Assembly: GCA_036417435.1 (NCBI GenBank)
Contig: CM070919.1
Location: forward strand, 35,270,318-35,334,317
Reading direction: 5' to 3'
Length of the DNA: 64,000 bases
From: Inia geoffrensis
Taxonomy: Eukaryota; Chordata; Mammalia; Artiodactyla; Iniidae
Position numbers and translations under genes: made by a program. Below, piece by piece: positions 1 through 11,464 of this stretch. The notes under the pieces were generated by a model that worked only from the letters and a program-made list of their open reading frames with translations, was not told where the DNA came from and ran no database searches. Positions within the stretch are counted from its first letter, which is position 1. Each line of letters starts with the position of its first letter.

Positions 1-254
1 TTTAAGATGCAACCCCGAAGTATTTCCAACATGTTTGTCTTTTAGCTGATCTACACCCCTACCCCCAAATTTAGGGAGTGTCACTACAGATAATGTTCAG
101 TGAATTTTCTTTCAGTCACCAGTTGTGGTCGGTCGCTCCAAGGTGAATTGTATGCTGTGATGCTCTCGGTAGACTTCGTAGTATTTCTCACTTGGTGCCA
201 CATTGATGTCCCTGGTGCTACCACACCTCTGGCATTTCTTCTACTCTTTTTCTT

Positions 255-373
255 GCCTCTTCCCGAGAAGCCTGCTCTCCTACTAATACCGAACCTGAAT
301 CCGGCCTCTGTACCGCAACACCGAATTAAATCTCAGAGACGAGTTCTTAACCACTGTGCCACCAGGGAAGTCC
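255..373 (-). mobile_element. Divergent tRNA-derived SINE (CHR-like head)
   Basis: Read on the minus strand, the element begins at 373 with GGACTTCCCTGGTGGCACAG followed by TGGTTAAGAACTCG. This is the tRNA-derived head shared by cetartiodactyl CHR-type SINEs. The rest, down to about 255, departs from the young CHR body seen elsewhere in this window (for example 54487-54702). It is therefore either a much older copy or a different subfamily. The head is secure; the 3' limit is a guess. Confidence 0.55.
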
Positions 374-385
374 TAAGCGCTTATT

Positions 386-900
386 TATATGAGTAGTTCA
401 GCTACTGTTCTAACAGTTTTAGAACTTCCCTTACTTAATAGAATAAATTCCAAAAGATTCAGAGAAGGCCCGTGTTTTCATTCTAAATACTCACTGGTAT
501 TTCTACATGTGGATTTGATATTTGTTTCCTAGATCTTGTATTGCCTTTGGATACTTTCGTCTATCACAGGTACTTCGGAAAAAAATGTAATAATGTTTAA
601 TTTGGACCGTGATAAAATGGCTCACACCCAGGTGTTCACACACACACTCATTCATTCTGGGAATACTGACATAAATCCGATCAAGAGCCCATATTCTTCT
701 GCAGCGGACCTGTGATGTGGTATATGGTGCGGCATATTCCTAGGTGACAAAAGAAACCAGACGCTTTAAGACCCCAGATAAGGAAGCAGTTACTCTTTGG
801 GGGACGGATGCAGTAAGCTTCACTGAGCTGTTGCATGTTTGTTTGGTATCAAAAGAGATTTAACAGTTTTTCAGGTAAAGAAAAAATAGGATATATGTAT
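386..900. other. No feature recognised
   Basis: Ordinary AT-rich sequence. No open frame of note, no repeat I can name and no tandem repeat beyond a short CA run near 640. Confidence 0.5.
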
Positions 901-904
901 GATT

Positions 905-1130
905 ATAAAATAACATTTATTGATCACTTACTAAACGTCAGACACATGTGTAGGTGCTTCACATATGTTAACTCATTTAATCTTCTTAGCCATTTTTAGT
1001 ATTCCACTCTGCCATCAAGATGGGCACAGAGTAGGTGCATTATTTGCCCAAGGCCACACAGCAAGGCAGTAGCAGAGTCAGGATTCAAACCTAGCGGATC
1101 TGGCTCAAAAGCCCAAGCTCATGGTTAGTT
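905..1130 (-). mobile_element. MIR SINE, minus strand
   Basis: Shows the reverse-complement MIR order: TTTATTGATCACTTACTA, then a CATTTAATCTTCTTAGCC segment, GCCCAAGGCCACACAGC (the conserved core), GATTCAAACCTAG, and finally AAAGCCCAAGCTCATGG. This is a near full-length ancient tRNA-derived SINE. Confidence 0.85.
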
Positions 1131-1179
1131 TTCTGGTATGCGAGCTCTGATGACTTTGTAGAGGCTGAGTTCGAGTGGG

Positions 1180-2430
1180 AGCCGCCCTAGGAGCAGGAGG
1201 AAAGCTCATGCCATTTCCTAGATGAGCCGTTGTTCAGGGGGACATTAAGGACACAGTTAATACCGAAAGAAAGAAGTAACGAGTTTGAGAGAGCTTTTTG
1301 GGATTGGAGCAAGTGTGGTGATAGGATTTAGGGCTTAATTGGTTGTGTGAAGGAGAGAAAGAGGTTGAGGATATTCTACTATTCTATATCCTGTTGTAAT
1401 ATATTCTGTATTCTAATCTTCTGGCTTCAAAGAATGTAGACATTATATTATTCATCAGATCAAAAGTAAAAGAGTAGGAACACATCTTAGGGAGCAAATA
1501 CTGGATCTAACTGCAGCCGTGTTGACTTGAAGTTCTCTCATCACAGTGGAAATTCTCAGGGAGTCGCTGGGAGGACGGGTCTGGAGCATGGGAGGACAGG
1601 TGAGCTGGAGAGATGCAGGTCTGGGAGCCGTCAGAGGAGGGTGGTATAGGACCTCTGGGAGGAGGCAGAGAGCACACGGGAAGATGCCTCATATGTAGGC
1701 AGAGGGGAGGACCAAGCAGAGCCCTCAGTGTTAGCAAGGCAGGCTGCAGAGGCAGAGGAAGTTACTGAGGACATGAGAAAAGGCAGAGAAAAGGCAGGGG
1801 GAAAAAAGGGAGTTCGAGAACAGGAGGGAGAAGAAAATTTCAAAAATTAAAGTGGTCATGCAGGCAGGTACAAGCTTGACTAGGACTGAAAGAAGACACT
1901 GAATTTTGCAGTGAACAGGTCTTTGAATAAGGTCGTAGGATGGACACCAAGAAATGAGTGTGATTTTAGTTAAGTGAAGACTAAGCGTGGGCCACCTTGC
2001 AGAGTTTCTGCGAGGCGACAGCAGCTGTGTCACATGAAGCAATTTCTTGTTGTTTGTATTGATTTGCTATTTCAGGGTGAAAGAGCCTTGAATGTTGTGT
2101 GTACAGAGAGGAAAGACATTGTGAAGACTGGAGATGAACGATATTAGGGACGAGGGGCCGATGGAGAGAGCCGGGACTTGGACAAAAGAGAAGGATAGAG
2201 AGGTGTGGAAATTACATCCCCAATTTCATGTGTGCGGGAAAAGAGTTCTCACCAGTTCCAGAGGTGAGACAGTTAGAATAGGGTCCCCGCAGGTGGGTTT
2301 GGAGGTGGAAGCCATACCTTTAATGGATTTCATTTTCTTCAAAGAGATTAAGTTGCTCAGCAGAGAATCACAGGAGAGAACTAAGGCGAGTTGAAGCTTG
2401 AGGTTAGAAGACATTTCATGATAAAACAAA
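1180..2430 (-). mobile_element. Long L2 LINE fragment, minus strand
   Basis: The stretch is G/A-rich on the plus strand and follows, in order, the antisense pattern of L2 ORF2. Landmarks are CTGGAGAGATGCAGGTCTGG near 1600, a GGACCAAGCAGAGCCCTCAG block near 1715, and TTGACTAGGACTGAAAG near 1877. All reading frames are broken. It is an ancient inactive LINE remnant. The match is weak in places and both limits are approximate. The region from 2050 to 2430 is the least certain. Confidence 0.55.
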
Positions 2431-2780
2431 AGGCTGCTGAATAAAGACAAAGCCAACCAACCAACAAACCAACAGCACTGTGGGCAGCTCCAAGGCTTTA
2501 CTGAGGCTGGAAACCATCCACTGGTCACGTAATCACTTTCCCTGACTATATGCTTTGCTTTGGCAATTGTTTGGCTCTTTTAGGAAACAATTAGGGCCTT
2601 GTTTGACTTAACCTTAAGTAACAGGGGGTTACTGTAGATAAAGGAGTGTGGGGACATAACGAATCCTCGTGGAGTCCGCAGTAAAACTGAAAGTCATTCA
2701 GAATTATTCAGGGTACCGCAGACCTCAAGCAATGCTTTGTCACCACCGAGCACCAAGCACCAGTCGTTGGCATCCAGATC

Positions 2781-2836
2781 TGTTTTTATTATGCTTTTTT
2801 CCTTTTTTTATTATGCTTTTTTTTATTATGAGTAAA
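2781..2836. repeat. T-rich low-complexity repeat
   Basis: Two to three imperfect copies of a TTTTTATTATGC unit. The surrounding 2440-2870 bp hold nothing else I recognise. Confidence 0.6.
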
Positions 2837-2874
2837 TGAACGGGCTTCCCGATCAACTTATAACACAGCTCTGT

Positions 2875-3412
2875 GTGCCAGGGTCCCCGAGACCAACCCC
2901 AAGTTCGGTGTTTCACTGGCACTCACAAGACTCAACCAAAGTCATACTCATAGCCTCGTAGCCATGATTTATTATAGCACAAGGATACAGTGCCACAGCA
3001 GCAAAGGCAAAGTACAGGGTGAAGCCTGAAGGAAAAGCAGGCACAGGCTGCCAGGGATTCTCTCACGGCGGAGTCACAGGTCACTCTGGGTGAGTCCCAA
3101 CAGCACGTGTGAAACCCCGTCTGCCAGGGAAGCTCGGGGAGACCTCGCGCCGTGGCTTTCCTTGGAGCAGGCTCCCATAGACAGCCACTGCGTGGAGCAT
3201 TGCAGGGACCCCGACGCCCAGAAGGAGAGCAGGTGTTCAGCATATCCTAGAAAGTCTGCACAGACAGTTCAGGCCCAACGGGCCGCTCTGTGAGTTTGGC
3301 TGGTGGGCGCCCTCTCAAAATCCAAGTTCTTCGGTGCCAAGCAAGGGCTAAACTTGTGAGCAGTCTCACAAAGGGCAGCAGTCAGGCCTGCTAGGTTAAC
3401 CCTTTTCTTCAC
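2875..3412 (-). mobile_element. Solo LTR-like block of an endogenous retrovirus, minus strand
   Basis: On the minus strand this stretch ends like an LTR. An AATAAA polyadenylation signal (plus strand TTTATT at 2968-2973) is followed about 95 bp later by a terminal segment rich in GGGGTTGGTCTCGGGGACC and a possible CA end near 2875. The block is more GC- and CpG-rich than its surroundings. No gag, pol or env sequence flanks it, so it would be a solitary LTR. I cannot name the family. No target-site duplication was found, and the 3412 edge is a guess. Confidence 0.5.
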
Positions 3413-4055
3413 ACTCTGCCTCTGTTACCCTTCCTGTTTCTCTCTTCTCTTTCTCTTTGCCTCGTGATTTCTGCTTATCTAGACATCCTGCCCCTTCCTC
3501 GTTTCTGCCGACACCTTCTCTCTTTTCTGGCTTCTCTCCTCTCTGCTGTCCATTATGTAGGAGTCTCCTTTGGAAACCGGTCGAGGAGAGAGCTTCGTCA
3601 GTCCATCCGGTCCGGCTGGAACCTGTGAGGCGGAGCTCTAACTGCTGGCCACTCGGAGCTCCTAGGGCAGCCTGTGAACTTGCTATGCTTGGTCGCATCA
3701 GCTGTGAGTGCCAAGGTAGAATCAAGTGTTGAGCTTTGCTCAGAATGTTCTTTGAGCAGCCCAAACTCCCAGGTAATTAAATAGACTCCTTTCCAAAGCA
3801 ACAGTATCCCTTTTGCAGGGACCTGGCACAGAGAGAGATCATAGTTGGGTTTACCCAGGTTTGGGGAATGATTAGGATGTGACAGAATGACACAGGATTA
3901 TTAAAAAATTATCAGTCCCAGAGCACAGACTTAAGAACAGAAATGTCATATTCACCCTGCTAATTCGTCTTTTAAAAAAATCTTCTTAGAGCACATGCTT
4001 TATTGGTTTTTATTTACCTATTAAATATAACCCAAATTTGTTATCGTTTCGTTAT
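3413..4055. other. No gene; pyrimidine-rich start
   Basis: Positions 3413-3560 are C/T-rich without a clear repeat unit. The remainder is unremarkable. Short open frames here show no recognisable domain. Confidence 0.45.
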
Positions 4056-4059
4056 CCAT

Positions 4060-4505
4060 CTCCGCAGTGTCATCAACCTAACTTCTGGTCTTCTTTTCTA
4101 ATACAACCCTACCCGAGAGTCGAATAGAACGCCTCCTTATTCCCCAGAGAACATTTTGGAGTTCTTGACTTTATGCGGTTCCACCTGACTGGAGTGGAAC
4201 TGGGTTTGCTGGGATCATTATACATCTCTCGTGCTCTAGTTCAAATAGCACCTCTTCCAAGAAGCCTTCTACAATCATTCCGAAAACTGAAGTTACCTTT
4301 CCCTCTTCGACGGACTAACGTGTGATATGAAATAGGACACTAAGCAAACATTCCTCGGAGTGTTTTTAGCTCCTTAGACTCAACCAGTAGCTCTTTTTGA
4401 GTGTAAATAAAGCTTTAGCCCCTGTTTTATCTACCTTAGCAACTCAGTGGTATTTTGCGTAGATAGTTGATAAATATATCTGAATGAGTGAATAAATGAA
4501 TCTGT
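4060..4505 (+). mobile_element. L2 LINE 3' portion, plus strand
   Basis: Carries the L2 3' landmarks in order: AAATAGCACCTCTTCCAAG with AGCCTTCTAC (the usual TCAAATGTCACCTCCTCC...AAGCCTTCC motif), a degenerate TAGCTCTTTTTGAGTGTAAA segment, and the terminal TGATAAATATATCTGAATG followed by TGAATAAATGAATC. It is an ancient inactive LINE end. Confidence 0.75.
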
Positions 4506-6470
4506 CAGTATGGCATGCACCAGCATTATGAGGCAGTTACACCTTTCTTTCAATTATAGTGGCTCCACTGGACCAATTATACTTTTTTTTTTTTTTAATC
4601 ACTGGAAACTGGATGTCAGAGAAACTTGTGAGTTAAATACTAATTAGGCGGAAACATTTACGGTGAAAACATTAGCTCCTACTCTCGCCCACACAGTGCC
4701 TACTATGTATTCAAGTTCCATTGTCATCCTGGGTGTTTTTGACAGCAGCTCCATTACTTTTACAAGTACCATCAAAATGTGTTATTCTTGAACCAGTTCT
4801 GTCACTTGAAGGTCACATGAATAGAGGGATGAGAAATGCCCAGCTCTGTACAGAGCTCCTAGAGATCCTGGAAGACATTCATGCTGCTGCTTGATTTGCA
4901 AAATGGGAAAATGCCTTTCTGCCCCATAGGTTTTGTTTTAGAAGATCATCATATTTCAGAGGTGAAGTATGAAACAAAAATTGAGGCACTTGACTGTACG
5001 AAGCCCAATTTTATTGCGCTTTACTCTCAAGAAGTCACGTGCAAATTAGAAAGCCCTATAGAATGAAATTTATTGATTATACTGCTAAAATATTTGTATG
5101 CCATCATATTTAGAAAACCTTTCAACATCCTCTCCATAGAGGTGGTGTGGGCTTGCTTGACTTAATTACTTTAGTGATTGGTGTGGATGTATGTGTGTAC
5201 AGAAAGCAAAGGAGAGGGGAATTAGCCAGATGTCAAAGTAGTGAAAATGATGAAATACGACACGTGCTCTGAGAGATCAGTATGCTTCGGCGTCCTATTT
5301 CCTCTTCTAATCTTGAACGGAATTTTAGTATAACAGGAGAAAATTTAACTTCTTAACACACAGTAAAGTTCTTCCTTCTTTAAAGAAAATGAAATCTATT
5401 GTCTGAGAAAATGAAGTCTCTGTCTCGGTGATGTCATTAGGGCAACACACACTTTCTCATTTCTTTCTTTAGAGTTCTTATCAGTACCTGGTGCAGTGAG
5501 TTCTCAACTCGTGTTGATGTGCTGATTATCTATTAGTCTCCTATCTCAGTTGAACTAAGTGGAAAGATAGTAAAATAAATAGAGTCTGTTTCAGTCATTC
5601 TTTCTCTTACTCTAGAATTTAGACATTGAACTGAATATCACTAGTGAAAATCATTTAAGAGTTTCTCCTTCCTTGCAGATCAAAGTAAAACTTATAAACC
5701 CATGGATTTGAGAGCTTAAAGATATTTGAGATTGTCCAATCCATTGGTTCTCAGCCCTATTAGAGTCAAAGCTCCCTTTCACACCAAATAGTTTATTATA
5801 AAAACTCTGTGAAATGAAATTCACGGAAGATATAACTTGCGCATAATCATCATTTTAAAAAATTAACATTATGCAGTTCTATAAAGAAGAGATCAAAGTA
5901 ATTTGTAATAGAAGAACACATATGTCTACATGCACATAAATACTCGTGTGTCTGTATAATAGAAGACATTGTAAACTCATTTCGTCTTGCACCTACACAT
6001 GGGGGCACAGTGAATGCACAGTTAGAAATGCAATCTTATAAGTGTGTTAACACAAATTGCCATTGGTGCTATGATTTTCTGTAATGAGGAATAAGTTTTA
6101 GTAAAATTCTGAACAAAAGAGAGTGCAGTCTTTCATTATGTGGTTTTGCACTGCTGGAAAAATTTATGACTATTAAAACTTAGCCAAAAATATCTTGCGT
6201 TCATAATTAAAGGGAGTTAGGTGATAGGGTTCGATAATTGCAAACAGGAGTCCCCTGCTGAAACTTTACACTCCAAAGCGCTACACAATGGGAGACTTGT
6301 CTTCCCTCCATCTGCCACGTCCTGTGCATTGCCAGGCGTTATGATTCCTGGCTTTCACCCAGTGGGTGATTGTAGTGCACTCAAACATGGTAACACCAAA
6401 AGTTGCTTATCCACACATTTTCAAAAGCCCCTTGGGACATTACTGCTTCTGTTGAGAACCTCTGTCTGAT
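4506..6470. other. AT-rich sequence, nothing firm
   Basis: Includes an oligo-T run at 4580-4596. A possible hAT-like scrap near 5745-5800 (GGTTCTCAGCCCTATTAGAG) is too short to call. No coding or RNA gene is visible. Confidence 0.45.
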
Positions 6471-6477
6471 CCTACAC

Positions 6478-6570
6478 CTTTATTTTTATGGATGAAGAGA
6501 CTGAGGCCTGGAGAATTGACGTAACTTACCTGAAGTCGCACGGCTCGTACAGAATATGGCAGAACTAAGT
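6478..6570 (-). mobile_element. MIR fragment, minus strand
   Basis: The segment TTTATGGATGAAGAGACTGA followed by GGCCTGGAGAATTGACGTAACTTACC in register is the MIR pattern of 'dash-ATGAGGAAACTGAGG...TAACTTGCCC' on the minus strand. It may extend to about 6610. Confidence 0.7.
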
Positions 6571-6789
6571 GATAATCTTAGGTTTCGGACTGTACTGAAG
6601 CTGCTCTTACGCCATCGCAGAGGCTCTGACATAGGCAGTGCCGAGTGGAGCGGTGCCCCTGGGAACAATGGCTGTAACCTTGCCAAGGATACCATACACA
6701 TACGTTAAAGAACCCAGACAGACATCCCAAAGGGTCAGTTTATTTCCTGAATGCAAATAAACCAAATCTGCACCTTCTATTCCCAGTTA

Positions 6790-7165
6790 TCTCATCCATC
6801 GTCTTGTTGTCTGCTTATACAATCTTCCTTCCCACTCTTGGAAATGTCTTCCGGGCCTTTCCAAGGGCTTCACATAAATCCCCCTTCTGTCTGACAAACA
6901 TATCACTTCCTCTCTGTACAGCTCCCAAGCATCTTCTTCATTACTTTTTCCACAAATATTTCCCATTGTTCATGGTGCTTACAGAATTGCATGTTCACCT
7001 CCCCGATAATTGCACTTCTCTGTATGTACTAGTTTTCCCTGTTATGTCAACAAAGAAGAGTTTATTTTCACTGGTTTTATCTGTGCTACTAATGGATCAA
7101 TCCTGAAGGAGCAACTAATTCCAGGCATCTAATGCCTTGTCAAACACCCTGTGGCCACTCCATGA
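6790..7165 (+). mobile_element. Probable L2 LINE fragment, plus strand
   Basis: C/T-rich text with the L2 pattern of short clauses (CTTGGAAATGTCTTCCGG, TCCCCGATAATTGCAC). It ends near a degenerate CAAACACCC. The similarity is loose and no clear terminal repeat is seen. Confidence 0.4.
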
Positions 7166-7850
7166 ATAGCTGACAGACTTATATCCAACTAAGGGACTGG
7201 GAGAGGCAGAATTCTAATGGTAACTTAATACAGGCTACAAAAATAATGAGATTATATAGAATGTAAACAGTTCCAGATCCTTCAGATATTTGTGATAAAT
7301 AACCAACTCTTCTTTGGAATGCATTTCATGACATTTGATTATTGACGTTTCTGGACTGGTGACTATTTTGTCCTAGTTGCTCTGGGCCATCTCTGGGGAG
7401 ACGTCCTGTAGCACTCTTCACAGCGGAAGCTGATCAGTAGAGGGTCATCCAATTAGTTTCCATCGCTCCAGGCAAAACTCTACTGAAACTGTCATCAATT
7501 CTTAACAATCTTCAGAGAAAGAGATCCTACAACACCACACAGTAACCAGACCCTCATGTCAAGAATCCATCCTCTCTCTCTCAAAAAAATAAAACAAAAA
7601 CCCCACTTATTTAAACTTATTTATTTTTCTTTTAACATATTGGAGAATAGCAACGTTGAGTCAAGATGATTAGTATGAAACAACTAATAAACTTGAAGAT
7701 GTTAAACCACCTGTTTGTTCACTTTCATTGTGCTGAAGAAAAGAGCAGTGACCTTTTTTCTTTCTAACATCACTCTCACCTCTGCATATTTAACCAACTG
7801 TGCATTGAGTTATTGTGGGTTTTTAATACGTGCAACTGCCTTCTCTTCTG
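7166..7850. other. No feature recognised
   Basis: AT-rich with a short CTCTCTC/A-rich patch at 7570-7600. No supportable gene or repeat call. Confidence 0.45.
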
Positions 7851-7854
7851 CCTG

Positions 7855-7960
7855 TTGCCATTTATTAACAGATATTTAGTGAGCAGCCCCTGTGAAGTAA
7901 ATTCAGTGCTGATCTCTGGGAAGTTAGAGATACAAAAAATTCACTTAAGGGCCAAGTCAA
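7855..7960 (-). mobile_element. L2 3' end fragment, minus strand
   Basis: CATTTATTAACAGATATTTA, then AGTGCTGATCTCTGGGAAG and GAGATACAAAAAATTCAC. This is the reverse complement of the L2 terminus (ATTTATTGAGC...CTGGGGATACAA). Confidence 0.5.
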
Positions 7961-8074
7961 ATATGTATGAGAATTTCTTGTCAAATTAAACCAACAGCAC
8001 TCAATGATATTTAATATTTACATTAAATGGCACAGGATTCCATCAGCATGCGGTAATCGACATCAACCTACTCC

Positions 8075-9600
8075 TGTCATTTCATCCATTCATTCATCCA
8101 ACAAATACCTATCTCCGTATTTTGCACCAGGCCTAGACCCTGGGGTCACAATAGGGAAGAAAATATTTACAGCCTCCCTATTCATAGACTTTACATTTTA
8201 ATGCATTAGGAAGATATTGATCAAAAATGTCACATACCTTTATAACTGCATATCGAAAGGTGCCCTGGACTAGTTAAGGATATCTGACCTGGTTTGGAGA
8301 GCAGGATACAAGAGTGGATAGATAAGTTTCAAATGACAATGTCAAACCTAAACTTAGTAGGAGTTAATTAGGGGAAGGTGGGACGAGGGAAATAATCCAG
8401 ACGAGGAAACAACAGGTACAAAGCCCAGGAAACAGAAAAGAGAAGAAACAGTTGGAGGACCAAAGGCCAGTCTTCCAGCAACTGGAAAATAAGAGGGAAG
8501 GGGCTCTTTCTGATGTTGAAATGGGAGTCAGGAGCTATAGATCACTGAGTGTCCCATGGGCCATGTAAAGAACATAGTTCTCTGTACTAAGAAAAATTGG
8601 TAGCCAGTGAAGGCTATCTTTGTATTTTGAAAATATCTGTTCACCTGCATTGTGGAAAATGCATTAAAAAAAATGCCACAGTAAATGCGTGTAGACCTCA
8701 TAAAAGGATTACAGTAGACAAAGCATATTAGGGGTACAGTTAGGATTGGGGATTACTGGTGACCTTGGAAAGAGGTGGGGTGGGTTTGAGAGGCATTTAG
8801 GAGGTAAAATTAACAGTTATTTTTGATGGATTGGATTTGGGGGGTGTGTGTTGGCTTCAACTTTTGTAGCGTATAAGTAGAAGGAGTAGATTCGCTGAGA
8901 GCAGAATTGCCGAAGGACTGGTGCGGGTGAGGAAATCATCAGGACCACTGCGGTTTTTTTTTTTTTTTTTTTTTTTTTTTTGGCGGTACGCGGGCCTCTC
9001 ACTGCTGTGGCCTCTCCCGTTGCGGAGCACACGCTCCAGACGCGCAGGCTCAGCGGCCATGGCTCACGGGCCCTGCCGCTCCGCGGCACGTGGGATCCTC
9101 CCGGTCCGGGGCACGAACCCGTGTCCCCTGCATCGGCAGGCGGACTCTCAACCACTGCGCCACCAGGGAAGCCCAGCAAGTATATTTTTAATACTGAGAA
9201 CTTGAGTGAGTTCCCGTCTGATGCTTCCTATTTTCTCCAAGAATTCGGTGGCCTGACATCTGCTGAGGGTAATGAGAGAATAAGATGGTGTAATCAGAGC
9301 TTTGCAAAGAGTCTGAAAGATCGGACATAGGAGGTCAATAACATCCTCATGAAGCAATGAGAGTCGAGTTAAGTTTGGTTATCCTGACTTCATTTTAATA
9401 CCAATCCAGGTGAGTTCGGTTATCCTGACCTATTAATAAGTTATTAATAATTCACTTTTATTTCTATAGTTGAACTCAGCTGCCTGGAGACAAGCGTGGA
9501 GAAAAAGGATATTTGGGTTCATCCAAGTTTGAGGAACGGCCAGACAAAGATCAGAGGAGCGAGGAAGGTTAGGTCAGTGGCAAAAGACATTGACTAGACC
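8075..9600 (-). mobile_element. Long L2 LINE, minus strand, split by a CHR SINE
   Basis: Starts with the L2 3' terminus in reverse (CATTCATTCATCCAACAAAT, then CCAGGCCTAGACCCTGGGG). It continues with antisense ORF2 landmarks: ACAGGTACAAAGCCCAGG, GTAGCCAGTGAAGGCTATC, and TGATGGATTGGATTTGGGG near 8825. A CHR SINE interrupts it at 8954-9174. Beyond 9200 the match fades, so the 5' limit is uncertain. This is one of the longest ancient LINE remnants in the window. Confidence 0.7.
8954..9174 (-). mobile_element. CHR-type SINE (cetacean), minus strand
   Basis: Full-length on the minus strand. Its 5' end at 9174 reads GGGCTTCCCTGGTGGCGCAG, the tRNA-derived head with A and B box-like stretches follows, then the body, and a 28-base tail seen as poly-T at 8954-8981. 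The middle block that is deleted in the copies at 10685 and 51856 is intact here. No target-site duplication is visible on either side, unlike the other copies. Confidence 0.95.
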
Positions 9601-10668
9601 ATGGAATGTAATCCAGACAGAGAGACCTATGAGGTCAGGAGGGCAAGCAGTACACAGGGTGAAGGTAGTGATATTTGCCGCCTGAGTCCTTGAATACATT
9701 GAAGAATGGTCATGGTGGGAGTAGTTGAATAATTAAACTGTAAAGTCGAGGAAACTGTGATCAGAAAATGGGATGCTTGACTTAGTGATTCTTGATTTTT
9801 GATGGGACAATTTCAGTAAAAACAAGATTCTGGCTAGATCCATGTGAGAGAGGAATAGAGTAGTGGTTAAATATTCACTGGATATGTATACTTATTGCTG
9901 AACTGTAATATGATTGAGAGAAAGAATCATATCCTATACTCTGTCTGGCACATGGCACGTAGCTGAAAGGGTGTTCTTTCCAGTGTCAACTAACATAGAA
10001 TTTAATTGCACAACAATGAACGCTGAACAGACCTGCTCTCGTGGCTTTTCTCTTTATGCCTTTCGAAGTTTACATGAACACTTTAATAGGCCTCTTTCTT
10101 TGTTTCAGATATGAAAACCAGAAGCACAGGGTGAATAATACGTAACAGCTTATAGCATTCAAGACAGTTCATTGTAGTTATGGGTCACATGTGCGTGGGC
10201 AGGTGTGTAATGATTATCTTTTCTCCTGATTCTTTAGTCCGTATCTTTAAGTCTATTCCTCATATTATACAAGACAATAATAGAAGAAGATCATGGACAA
10301 GACAGGGAAAAATGCTAAGGAAACATATTCTCAGGCCATGTGCAAGAACCATTCAGCCAATATCCTGTGAGGTCCTAAGTGGCCATTTGCAAGTCAGCAA
10401 AAATACACAGGCCCAGTCACACTGCAGTCAGCAAGCAGGTGGATGGACTGGACGCTTCTCACCGGCCTCTGCAGGTGATTCCACACAGCCATGTAGGCTG
10501 GGGTACTGCAGCTCCTGCTATTGCTTTTATAAGCAGAGCAAAAGCAGTGATTAAACATACAAAAGCTCCTTCCTAAAGGGCTTTCTTTCAAAGAGATACC
10601 TGGGAGAGGATGTACCAGCCCCAAGCCAATGTTTAAAACCTCCTGGAAACAGCATTTGTGGCAAAATC
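9601..10668. other. No gene; unresolved old sequence
   Basis: Positions 9601-9900 could be an extension of the neighbouring L2 but are too degenerate to call. A short duplication lies just before it (GGTTATCCTGAC at 9377 and 9418). The rest is plain. Confidence 0.4.
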
Positions 10669-10684
10669 AAAAGTAACCCCGTGG

Positions 10685-10871
10685 GGCTTCCCTGGTGGCG
10701 CAGCGGTCGAGAGTCCGCCTGCCGATGCAGGGGACACGGGTTCGTGCTCCGGTCCGGGAAGATCCTACGTGAGCCGTGGCCGCTGAGCCTGCGCGTCCGG
10801 AGCCTGTGCTCCGCAACGGTAGAGGCCACAGCAGTGAGAGCCCTGCGTTCTGCCAAAAAAAAAAAAAAAAA
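10685..10871 (+). mobile_element. CHR-type SINE (cetacean), plus strand, internally deleted
   Basis: Head GGCTTCCCTGGTGGCGCAG at the left, poly-A tail at the right. It is flanked by a 16-bp duplication (AAAAGTAACCCCGTGG at 10669-10684; AAAAGTATCCTTGTGG at 10872-10887, three mismatches), which proves retroposition. It lacks the block containing ATGCCGCGGAGCGGCTGGG that full copies carry between GATCC and the GTGAGCC segment. The TSD mismatches suggest an older insertion than the copies at 51.9 and 54.5 kb. Confidence 0.95.
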
Positions 10872-10887
10872 AAAAGTATCCTTGTGG

Positions 10888-11460
10888 TACCCGTGAGGAC
10901 AGCTCTGGCAAGAATCATGTGACAGACACGGTTTTCAGTGAAGACATTGTAATTTTTGTGATACGATGACAGCCTAAGCCTTTTGACATCATAATATTCT
11001 GATCATTTTTCCTGTCTGGAATATCATTATGCCTGGGCGGGCAAGGGGTTATGAACTGTACAAATTAGAAAGTTATTTCATCCACTCGGCACAGAAATAT
11101 TGGTCTCCATCTTACCCTAAGTGTGGATTTATGACTATTCAGCAAAAACAACCATCAGATTTAAGTTAAAGAATTTTTAATTGTTTAAATAATCGGCTGA
11201 GTCATTTAAATTGTTCTTCTTTCTCCACTTTGTTAGCCAAAGTTCATTCTGGCTGTAGGGCATTAAGATACACGGTAAATGTGCGTTGACTGATAAATAT
11301 TATAGAGGCAGGAAAGAAGCCAGCTCAATGGAACTTGAGGAAAGGGGCATAAGTGAATATTTATTCTTTCTCCAGCAGTAGCACATATTCCTGAGAAAGT
11401 TTTTAAAGTCATTTTAAAAGTTACTTCTCAAATTGGTTTCAGAAATATTTGACATTTTCA
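10888..11460. other. Repeat-free AT-rich sequence
   Basis: No named repeat. Positions 11165-11310 hold homeodomain-type AT cores (TTTTTAATTG, ATTTAAATTG) and read like unique sequence. Weak evidence only. Confidence 0.4.
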
Positions 11461-11464
11461 AGAG

